Shown here piece by piece: positions 1 to 6,605 of a stretch of 64,000 nucleotides of DNA. The stretch lies in NCBI GenBank assembly GCA_019116455.1, contig DXBR01000036.1:19477-83476 (forward strand), read 5' to 3'. The translations under genes were made by a program, and so were the position numbers. Numbering within the stretch: position 1 is the stretch's first letter; every line of letters starts with the position of its first letter. The stretch comes from Anaerobutyricum stercoris (GTDB lineage Bacteria > Bacillota > Clostridia > Lachnospirales > Lachnospiraceae). A model generated the notes under the pieces. That model did not search any database, was not told the DNA's origin, and saw only the letters and a list, made by a program, of their open reading frames with translations.

Positions 1-825
1 AATCTCCATGATGTCTTTTGGTTTTTCTGTCTTCCGGAAGTTATGAATCCCATTATTGAAATCTTCTGCAAACTGCCGGTAGATCAGCCCCTGGGCTGTC
101 ACCCGCTTTCCTTCGATATCCTGCATGTACCAGATGCTCCCCGGCGTGTACTGGCTTTCCACTTCCCGGATACGTTCCTGCGTCAGATTGATATTATCGT
201 ATAGCGTGCAATGCATGTAGTTATAACCGCCGATCAGCTCACCGGCAGCGGCTTGCCTTGCATATTTGTCAATATAATCTTTGTAGATAGGGGCATTCGG
301 ATTGTCCGGGTTTAAATCCCAGAAGATCTTCCGCCGATCGGCGGCAATGGTACGGTTGAACGCCTCTCTGATGGTGTTCTTGTGATGCAAGTTGATCTCT
401 GTCGCAATCCACATGCCGTACGAATTGCCGCGGATTTTCTTGAAGCTGTCCTCTTTCGCTGCGCCGGCGAATATGATGATGCGCTGCCGGTACTTCGTTG
501 ATGGTCCTTTGATGAACAACGCCTCATTGTCCTTGTACTTTCCCCAGTGGCACTGGCCACGAAAAATCCATTCCAGACCAAATCCATTGGCATCACCGAT
601 GTTGAGTTTTGCATTACCGACAGTAGAACCCGTCGCAAGATGAATCCGGTCTTTCGTCGTTTTGAGCTCATGAGCAAAAGCGAACACATTGTCGACGGTC
701 TTACCGGCACGGACAGCACCTTCCGCCACATTATACATGCAGTTCCGGCACCTTCGGATATAATCTATATGCTTTTCACCAAACTTGAAGGGTATGGTCT
801 TTTTCTTCTTAACTGTCATCGCCAT
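1..825 (-). CDS. Phage terminase large subunit, PBSX type (3' end beyond window)
   Basis: This is the ATPase/nuclease motor that packages phage DNA into proheads. I read 275 codons from an ATG at 825 (MAMTVKKKK...), open to the window edge, so the C-terminal nuclease domain is missing here. The deviant Walker A, GAVRAGKT, lies near residue 40 and the region up to about residue 200 fits the PBSX/Terminase_3 ATPase fold. The start overlaps the stop of the small subunit gene by 17 bp, which is the usual terS-terL coupling. A second ATG two codons later is also possible. Confidence 0.9.
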   Translation of the reverse strand, partial: MAMTVKKKKTIPFKFGEKHIDYIRRCRNCMYNVAEGAVRAGKTVDNVFAFAHELKTTKDRIHLATGSTVGNAKLNIGDANGFGLEWIFRGQCHWGKYKDNEALFIKGPSTKYRQRIIIFAGAAKEDSFKKIRGNSYGMWIATEINLHHKNTIREAFNRTIAADRRKIFWDLNPDNPNAPIYKDYIDKYARQAAAGELIGGYNYMHCTLYDNINLTQERIREVESQYTPGSIWYMQDIEGKRVTAQGLIYRQFAEDFNNGIHNFRKTEKPKDIMEI

Positions 826-1510
826 AGATTTCACCCTCAATCTCATCCATGTCCTCAATCTCCTGATTGTTACCAGTCAATTTATCTGTCTGTGCTTTCA
901 TGTGGGCAATCCGCGTCCTCTGTTCTTCGCTGGCCAAATCCCAGTTTCGATGTAGCAACTCATCGTATTGCTTAATCAGAGACCGAAGCTCCGACTGTGC
1001 CCTAGCCTGCGCCTTCAGAAAGGTTGCCTGCTTGTCCCAGGCCTGCTGATAGTTGTAGGTATCCCCGTTGTCAAAGGAGCCTGTGTGTTCCTCGGTTAAG
1101 TCCTCCTTGTCCTGCACATACATGATCTGCTGCGCCCGGACAATGGCAGCATAAGCAATCTGGATATTCCCCCAGAGGATGTCCAGCGGATCCTGCTCAT
1201 CAATGTCCCGGATAATAGAAAAGGTCTCTTCCGGAAGATATTTCGAGAAGAAACCATGTTTTTCTGCATTCTTATTCTTTTTTGGTGCGCCATGGCCGAC
1301 AGCGTTCTTATTACCCGGCTGACCGCCACGGTGTTTTGCAGCGTTGCGTTTTTTCTTTTGCAACGTTGCGTTGCCCCATTTATATCTGCTCTTCCAGCTT
1401 CGGACTGTCCCTTCCGAAACGGAAAGCTGCTTTGCAATATCAATTAATTTCATTCCCTGGTCGAACAGCTCTTTCGCTTCTTCGACTCGCGGGTCTGGTG
1501 CTCTCGGCAA
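809..1510 (-). CDS. Phage terminase small subunit
   Basis: This protein of 233 residues recognises the packaging site and loads the large terminase. The N-terminus (about residues 5-45) is a helix-turn-helix of the resolvase/PBSX small-terminase type, with the pattern KLIDIAKQLSVSEGTVRSWK. A basic, Gly/Asn/Lys-rich stretch follows at residues 50-85 and then a helical C-terminal part that should mediate oligomerisation. It sits directly before and overlaps the large subunit gene. The family assignment is firm; the packaging type (cos or pac) cannot be told from this. Confidence 0.88.
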   Translation of the reverse strand: MPRAPDPRVEEAKELFDQGMKLIDIAKQLSVSEGTVRSWKSRYKWGNATLQKKKRNAAKHRGGQPGNKNAVGHGAPKKNKNAEKHGFFSKYLPEETFSIIRDIDEQDPLDILWGNIQIAYAAIVRAQQIMYVQDKEDLTEEHTGSFDNGDTYNYQQAWDKQATFLKAQARAQSELRSLIKQYDELLHRNWDLASEEQRTRIAHMKAQTDKLTGNNQEIEDMDEIEGEIYGDDS

Positions 1511-1546
1511 GCCTCACCACCTCTCAATCGTTTGTTTGGGGAAAAT

Positions 1547-2137
1547 TCATTTCTTTTTTCGCAGTATTCTCAATAACCCCACCAAATTATAAGCCCTAAA
1601 TAAATTATAAATATTAAAAGTAAAATTTTTAAACTCAAATACACTTCTGAAAACAAACACATAATATAAAAACATCAGAACTATTGCTATACAATTGCAT
1701 ATATAAATATTGTCACAAATCATATATTCTTCGGGAATAATACCCATGATAATTAATAATATACAATTAAGTATTATAAAAATCCAATATAACAAGACTG
1801 TACCTAAAAAAGAAGAATTTAACTCATTTAAAACATTTTCATCCACATCACTTTCAGCTTCACTCATCAAGCCTATTAATTCATCAGATAATAAAGCTTG
1901 GAAAAGTGCATACGCTCCCATAACCATCGCAACAAAGGCCAATAAAATATTATTAATAATTTCAACACTATTATTAAATGCAGTCACTGTTTTAAAAGAA
2001 ATCCCCAATGCAAAGGATAATACAATTGCTATAATTGCCGCTATCCCCCATACTTTCCAAGTATCTTTTGTCGGTTTTATTGTCTTGTATATTATTGCAA
2101 ATATTTTATGTTCTTTTTTGTGTTTGTTTTCACTCAA
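1547..2137 (-). CDS. Four-TM membrane protein, second gene of an AT-rich prophage cassette (RexB-like by layout)
   Basis: I do not recognise a family. The start is TTG at 2137, six bases after a perfect AGGAGG that overlaps the stop of the upstream gene. The 196-residue product has a basic N-terminus, four hydrophobic segments (about residues 30-48, 62-83, 113-134 and 145-164), an acidic cytoplasmic-type loop (about 85-110) and a basic C-terminus. Base composition is far more AT-rich than the flanking terminase and helicase genes, so it was probably acquired separately. A soluble sensor-like gene followed by a four-TM gene matches the arrangement of the lambda RexA/RexB exclusion pair, but no sequence identity was demonstrated; an effector channel is an inference. 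Confidence 0.75.
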   Translation of the reverse strand: MSENKHKKEHKIFAIIYKTIKPTKDTWKVWGIAAIIAIVLSFALGISFKTVTAFNNSVEIINNILLAFVAMVMGAYALFQALLSDELIGLMSEAESDVDENVLNELNSSFLGTVLLYWIFIILNCILLIIMGIIPEEYMICDNIYICNCIAIVLMFLYYVFVFRSVFEFKNFTFNIYNLFRAYNLVGLLRILRKKK

Positions 2138-2147
2138 AATATACCTC

Positions 2148-3104
2148 CTACAACTTATGCTTTTCTACATATTTTTGATAATCAATAATATTTGTCGTCT
2201 CAACATGAAGACTATCGATCTTTGTACAACTATTATAAATTTCCTGTTTATTTTCCTTTAAATCATCTGGCACTTGTATGTCCATAGTTTGGGAAATATC
2301 ACTATCTTTAATTTTTCCCATTCTTTTTCTTTTGCTTCCATCAAAGTTCAGATCTTCATCTTCATATTCAACATCCAAACTAATTTCCACCAAATCTTCT
2401 GTACTTTTAATAATATCTTCCACACCCTTTTTTGATTCTGGGCTTGTTACAACTACGCGCAACGCTTTACTTTGGCTTCTTTTTCTGACTTCATTTTGCA
2501 GTCCATCAATTATACCATATAATCCTCCAACTTCGTTATTTTGTGGCAATATTTTCATAGTTAATTTCCGGACTCTTTTAACATCCTTTAATGCTTCTTC
2601 AATATTAGCCTCGCTTTTAATCCCCTTTATTCCGCAAATCATATATGGTAAAAGTGTTTCACCGTTTTCTTTTCTAATTTTATTTTGTTCACGTCTATAC
2701 TCTTTAATAGAATTAATCAATGTGGCTGAAAAGCTTCTCAGATCAGGGCTTTCAGATTGCCTTTTTACTAACACCATTCGATGATTTTTTAGAAAAATCA
2801 TAAATGCTGAGTATGGAGCCGTGTTTAAATGTTGATCAGTATCTATAAGCGATGATTTTTCATCTAATTGATTATATATGTCTACTGTCTTATCTTTGAT
2901 AATTATTCCTTCCAGCACAAGCTCATTGTTGTATTCTGCTACTTGCACATTTTGAAATAAATAAGAAAGTTTTTCAGAAACTTCTCTTTTATACCCACTG
3001 TTCATAGCTGGAATCACCAGTTCATCCAACCATGTCAATAGTGGTTCTTCTTTGCTTCCAAATGTTACATTAAAATTAGCAAGGTACATTTTCTTTAATT
3101 CCAA
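2148..3104 (-). CDS. Soluble protein, first gene of the AT-rich prophage cassette (RexA-like by layout)
   Basis: The product has 318 residues, no signal peptide and no membrane segment. I do not recognise the family. The start is a TTG with an AGGAGG-type site eight bases upstream; an ATG five codons on is the alternative. There is an alpha/beta N-terminal half with the segment SAFMIFLKNHRMVLVKRQ near residue 100, a Lys/Glu-rich middle and an acidic stretch (EYEDEDL) near residue 245. It is translationally coupled to the four-TM gene, whose ribosome site overlaps this stop codon. The position between the late activator and terminase genes, behind a terminator, is typical of phage morons. A role in phage exclusion is inference only. 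Confidence 0.75.
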   Translation of the reverse strand: MELKKMYLANFNVTFGSKEEPLLTWLDELVIPAMNSGYKREVSEKLSYLFQNVQVAEYNNELVLEGIIIKDKTVDIYNQLDEKSSLIDTDQHLNTAPYSAFMIFLKNHRMVLVKRQSESPDLRSFSATLINSIKEYRREQNKIRKENGETLLPYMICGIKGIKSEANIEEALKDVKRVRKLTMKILPQNNEVGGLYGIIDGLQNEVRKRSQSKALRVVVTSPESKKGVEDIIKSTEDLVEISLDVEYEDEDLNFDGSKRKRMGKIKDSDISQTMDIQVPDDLKENKQEIYNSCTKIDSLHVETTNIIDYQKYVEKHKL

Positions 3105-3187
3105 AATAGCATCCTCCGTAAAACATTTTTCTCCATTTTACACCAAACATCTGTAAAATACTACAATATCCGATAAAAAATATTGCA

Positions 3188-3220
3188 CGAAAAAACACCC
3201 CATATTTCTACGGGGTGTCT
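3188..3220 (-). terminator. Rho-independent terminator before the two-gene cassette
   Basis: The stem ACACCCC/GGGGTGT with a ten-base loop is followed on the minus strand by TTTTTT. It ends leftward transcripts coming from the sigma-like activator and early operon, so the AT-rich cassette at 1547-3104 should have its own promoter in the roughly 80 AT-rich bases before 3104. Confidence 0.85.
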
Positions 3221-3317
3221 TCAAAAAAGTTTTAGAAAGGGGGATTCTATCATGGTATCTGTACCAGCAACCTGGGTATTACCCACTTCGCTTGAGTATA
3301 CTATATCACACTTTTAT

Positions 3318-3788
3318 TCAGGACATCTGTGACATTTGTGACATCTGTGACAAATCGGACAAACTTTTTAAGAACCTATCAAATTCTTTCCTTACGCTCA
3401 TCTCCGTGCATCCCCTTCCCATCTTTTTGGCCACTTCTTTCCAGGTCATGCCTTCCACACATTTTAACCGAATGATCCGTTGCATCCGGAGGGGCGCCTG
3501 GTTGATGATATCCTCCGCCTGCAGTCGAATCCCTTCTGCTGCTTGACGCCGCTCGTTCAGAATCTGCTTCTCCATTGTCAGCTGCTCTTCGTTACGGGTG
3601 CTGTACTGGACGCCGCCAATACTAAAACTCCGTTCGATATACGGGTGTTCTGGCATGCTGCCTTTCACTTTCACCTGTGCTGTCGTTGACCGGAACTTTT
3701 CCAGCCGCTTGATATCCTCTTCGGTCTCTCTGATCAGTTCACAGGCATCTATGTAGTCATTCAGTATCTGTCTGGCGTCCATGTACAT
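3318..3788 (-). CDS. Phage late transcription activator, ArpU/RinA-like with sigma-70 region 4 fold (DUF1492-like)
   Basis: The N-terminal half is a helical coiled coil (ELIRETEEDIKRLEKFR) and the C-terminal half carries a sigma-70 region 4-type helix-turn-helix, with MQRIIRLKCVEGMTWKEVAKKMG near residues 104-126. Proteins of this family sit just before the terminase genes of Firmicutes phages and switch on the late operon. The start ATG at 3788 lies six bases after AAAGGA. The C-terminus is odd: a nine-base tandem repeat encodes SQM three times (LSQMSQMSQMS), a short low-complexity tail that could expand or shrink by slippage. Confidence 0.8.
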   Translation of the reverse strand: MYMDARQILNDYIDACELIRETEEDIKRLEKFRSTTAQVKVKGSMPEHPYIERSFSIGGVQYSTRNEEQLTMEKQILNERRQAAEGIRLQAEDIINQAPLRMQRIIRLKCVEGMTWKEVAKKMGRGCTEMSVRKEFDRFLKSLSDLSQMSQMSQMS

Positions 3789-3813
3789 CACTCATCCTTT
3801 CTTTCCATCACAT

Positions 3814-4005
3814 TTATTCTTCCTGACTCAACTGTCGGCGTACATCAGCCAAACCACACAATGCTGTATTGCCAATCCGAACGTCGTTCCAGCTGCAGTT
3901 CTCACAGCTCCTGCAGATGCACGCCTTGTAGTCTTCCATCATCCGATCCGACACATGTAGCTTTAACTCTACATGCGGCGCCGGAAATACCCTGATCTTT
4001 TTCAA
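3814..4005 (-). CDS. Small cysteine-containing phage protein
   Basis: This 63-residue protein of the early/middle operon starts with a TTG that overlaps the TGA of the gene before it. It has four cysteines in the pattern CICRSCENCSW near residues 29-38 plus a later cysteine, suggesting a small zinc-binding fold. I do not know a function. Tight overlap with both neighbours and the same strand support that it is a real gene. Confidence 0.6.
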   Translation of the reverse strand: MKKIRVFPAPHVELKLHVSDRMMEDYKACICRSCENCSWNDVRIGNTALCGLADVRRQLSQEE

Positions 4006-4355
4006 TCACTTTCACCTCTGATTGTTTCAAATAGCTTTTTCTTTGAGTTGTACTGGACGGCTACAGGCATCCCACAATTAATGCAGTTTACGTCCAGTAT
4101 TTCATCTGTCACGTTTGTCAGGTAAACCGTCCTTCGGCCACACTCACAGTGCAGAAACATCCGCGCCAGATCATGAAGCTCAGTCTTTTCCCCACAATCA
4201 CAGATGTATTCCTTCAGCCGGCGTCTGGAACAAAATGCCCTGCGCTTCCCGCAATACGGGCATTCCAGATACAAGAATCCACCGTATCCGTTATTTCTTT
4301 CTCCAAGAGACATTTCCGCCCCGCTCTCGCTACCGGACGGTGCGTGATCACCCAT
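4002..4355 (-). CDS. Multi zinc-ribbon phage protein
   Basis: The 117-residue product contains repeated cysteine pairs, CPYCG, CDCGE, CECGRR and CINCG, spaced as two or three zinc ribbons from about residue 33 to 95. Proteins of this kind bind nucleic acid or hold protein complexes together, but I cannot name a role. It overlaps the upstream gene by eight bases and the downstream TTG start by four, so it belongs to the same leftward operon as the helicase. Confidence 0.6.
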   Translation of the reverse strand: MGDHAPSGSESGAEMSLGERNNGYGGFLYLECPYCGKRRAFCSRRRLKEYICDCGEKTELHDLARMFLHCECGRRTVYLTNVTDEILDVNCINCGMPVAVQYNSKKKLFETIRGESD

Positions 4356-4614
4356 GTTTTTTTTTGTGGACCTCAGATGGTGATTGTATCTTCAATGTCT
4401 CATTCATCGTCGGCACGGACGTGTTTACTTCATCCCCTACAACAGCTGCTTCATTCGCATCCGATCCCAGCAGTACCTCCGGGAGATAGAAATCATCCTG
4501 CGGATTATCTGCTGCCAGGATATCTGACACAATCCTGTTAAATAATGCCTCACATTTTTCTTCGTCCATTTTCCAGCTGAACCTTCTGTCTTTTGTTGCG
4601 ATAGTAAGTCCCAT
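4348..4614 (-). CDS. Hypothetical phage protein next to the SNF2 helicase
   Basis: The product has 88 residues from the ATG at 4614. A GTG two codons upstream overlaps the helicase stop and is an alternative start. The N-terminal part (KDRRFSWKMDEEKCEALFNRI) looks like a short helical domain and the rest is acidic and low in complexity. No family is recognised. The tight packing in the operon supports expression. Confidence 0.55.
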   Translation of the reverse strand: MGLTIATKDRRFSWKMDEEKCEALFNRIVSDILAADNPQDDFYLPEVLLGSDANEAAVVGDEVNTSVPTMNETLKIQSPSEVHKKKHG

Positions 4615-4616
4615 GA

Positions 4617-6014
4617 TCACATTCTCCCTTTCTTTTTCATCTCTTCCTTCACTGCCTGGATCCTTGCTTTTAAGCTCTGCATCACATAATCCTGCACATC
4701 CTCTTTCCGGCTGAGGGCGGCCATGACATCTTCGTCCCTGGTACCCGTACAGACCAGATGATGGATGATCACCCGCTCCGTCTGTCCCTGCCGGTGCAGA
4801 CGCTTATTGGCCTGCGTATACTGCTCGTAATTCCAAGTAAGCCCGAACCAGATGACGTGATTGCCCCCATCCTGCAGGTTCAGCCCATAGGCACTGCTTG
4901 CCGGATGAGCCAGAAGGACATCCACCTCCCGGTGGTTCCAGGCGTCCTCATCCTCCGGCCTTTTTAGTTCCCTTACTTTCAGCCTGGTCTTCTCCAGCGC
5001 TTTTAGGATCCGGGATCTGTCGTGCTGGAAATTGTAAAACACAAGCGCCGGCTTTCCCTGCAGGGACTCAATCAGCTCCATGAATGCCTCGATCTTGCAA
5101 TTATGTACTTCGTGGACGTTATGGTCATCGTCATATACCGCCCCATTGGACAGCTGCAGAAGCTTGTTGGATAATGCTGCTGCACTGGTCACGCTGATCT
5201 CTTCTTCCTCCGGCAGCTCCAGAATCATCTTTTTCTCCAGCTCCCGGTATGCCTTTTGGGCTTTGGGATCCAACACCACCGGCACCTCGTGAAACGTCAC
5301 CGGCGGAAGCTGCAGATAATCTTCAGCCTTCATGGATACACAGATATCTGAGATCTTCGCCATGATGCTCTCCTCACTGCCCTGCTTTGGCTTGTAATTA
5401 TAAATCACATTCTGCCCGCGGTCCCCTGGGTCAAAGTAGTGTTCCCGAAACTGTGTATATCGTTTTCCCAGGCGCTCTCCGCCGTCCAGCAGATAGACCT
5501 GCGACCACAGGTCATTCAGGCCATTCGGTGAAGGCGTGCCGGTCAGCTCTACCAGGCGGTCGATGTGTCCGCTGACACTGGCCAGGGCCTTGAACCGCTT
5601 TGCGTTATGACTTTTAAAACTGCTGCTCTCGTCGATGACCACCATGTCAAACGGCCAGGCATTCCGGTAATAATCCACCAGCCACACGACATTCTCCCGG
5701 TTCGTGATATAAAGGTCTGCCGGCGTGTTCAGCGCCCGGATGCGCTTCGCCTGACTTCCCAGCACCTGAGACACCCGGAGGATCTTCGTGTGCTCCCACT
5801 TGTCCTTCTCTCTGGTCCAGGTCCCTTCCGCCACTTTCTTCGGTGCGATGATCAGCACCTTCCGGACCTCGAACCGGTTGCATTTTAATTCCCGGATGGC
5901 TGTCAGTGTTGTGACTGTCTTGCCCAGTCCCATGTCAAGAAACAGGCCGATCTTTTTGATGTCGATGATTTTCCTGATGCAATATTCCTGATAAGCGTGT
6001 GGCTTAAATTGCAC
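4617..6014 (-). CDS. SNF2/DEAD-box family phage helicase
   Basis: This is a superfamily 2 DNA-dependent ATPase of the phage replication module, about 465 residues long. Walker A is LDMGLGKT near residue 28, the DEAD-type box is VIDESS near residue 128, and the C-terminal RecA lobe ends with the SNF2 signature around LNLQDGGNHVIW and QANKRLHRQGQ. I place the start at a GTG (6014) eight bases after GGGAGG, because an upstream ATG at 6038 lies without a good ribosome site inside the nuclease gene. It overlaps the VRR-NUC gene and probably acts with it on replication or recombination intermediates. Confidence 0.88.
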   Translation of the reverse strand: MQFKPHAYQEYCIRKIIDIKKIGLFLDMGLGKTVTTLTAIRELKCNRFEVRKVLIIAPKKVAEGTWTREKDKWEHTKILRVSQVLGSQAKRIRALNTPADLYITNRENVVWLVDYYRNAWPFDMVVIDESSSFKSHNAKRFKALASVSGHIDRLVELTGTPSPNGLNDLWSQVYLLDGGERLGKRYTQFREHYFDPGDRGQNVIYNYKPKQGSEESIMAKISDICVSMKAEDYLQLPPVTFHEVPVVLDPKAQKAYRELEKKMILELPEEEEISVTSAAALSNKLLQLSNGAVYDDDHNVHEVHNCKIEAFMELIESLQGKPALVFYNFQHDRSRILKALEKTRLKVRELKRPEDEDAWNHREVDVLLAHPASSAYGLNLQDGGNHVIWFGLTWNYEQYTQANKRLHRQGQTERVIIHHLVCTGTRDEDVMAALSRKEDVQDYVMQSLKARIQAVKEEMKKKGRM

Positions 6015-6330
6015 CGCCGCCACCTCCCAACAGTTCATCCATGATCTTCTGCAGAGACTCCTGCAGGCTTAAAAATTTTAAAACGTCATCTTTCCCGTAA
6101 AGCACCCGGACATCCTGCCCCAGAGAACGGAGACGCTCGATCTGTACTTCCTGCAGTTCTGTGAGCCTCCCTGCTTTCGTCTTCAGCTCCACAAAGATCG
6201 GTGCCCGGCCCCGGAAAACGACCAGCCGGTCCGGGACGCCACTGTTCCCCGGGCTTGTGAACTTATATGCTGTACCGCCCAGCCGCTTTACTCCATCCCG
6301 CAGCAATGCCTCTATCTCTTTTTCCCGCAT
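6004..6330 (-). CDS. VRR-NUC domain nuclease
   Basis: This single-domain nuclease of 108 residues belongs to the PD-(D/E)XK superfamily. The catalytic core is visible as GVPDRLVV near residue 32 followed by the EXK element FVELKTKAG near residue 48. Phage VRR-NUC proteins cut branched DNA, and this one is encoded directly before and overlapping a SNF2 helicase, a very common pairing in Firmicutes phages. The C-terminus ends in a glycine run that overlaps the helicase start. Confidence 0.88.
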   Translation of the reverse strand: MREKEIEALLRDGVKRLGGTAYKFTSPGNSGVPDRLVVFRGRAPIFVELKTKAGRLTELQEVQIERLRSLGQDVRVLYGKDDVLKFLSLQESLQKIMDELLGGGGGAI

Positions 6331-6605
6331 CTCATCAACTCCTCATTTTTTTCTCCGCGCCCAAATTGCCCTTTACACGCGTATTATGACTACTTTATTA
6401 GGCTATTTAGATAATATTAGGTAATACAGCTATACTACCTATTTTATTTATTTTTTCCTTTATATAGATAAATGGTAACATTGGTAACATATAATAGAAT
6501 AACCTTTGTTTATCAGGTTTTTTGCGTTTCTAAAACTGTTCTCTTTCCGTGTTACCACAATTTTGTGGTATCACTTGCATTCGATACCGTTGCCATTTAC
6601 AATTG
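6331..6605. promoter_or_regulatory. AT-rich intergenic region with GGTA/TACC repeats; candidate replication origin or operator cluster
   Basis: No gene is seen here. The region holds a 24-base inverted repeat TAGGTA-N12-TACCTA (6418-6441), two tandem copies of TGGTAACAT (6473-6490), and a perfect palindrome TACCACAA-TT-TTGTGGTA (6553-6570) that extends with few mismatches to 6549-6574. All share a GGTA or GGTAAC core. It separates the primase-helicase gene from the nuclease/helicase pair, so it may be the phage origin (iterons) or a binding region for a phage regulator that controls the leftward genes. Confidence 0.5.

Noticed and set aside
312..731. 139-codon frame opposite in phase to the terminase gene
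   Set aside because: The terminase large subunit reads through the same DNA in another frame with clear family motifs.
3254..3296. Short tRNA-like or hairpin sequence (GGTATCTGTACC, GGGTATTACCC)
   Set aside because: Only small palindromes; no cloverleaf with acceptor and TPsiC arms can be built.
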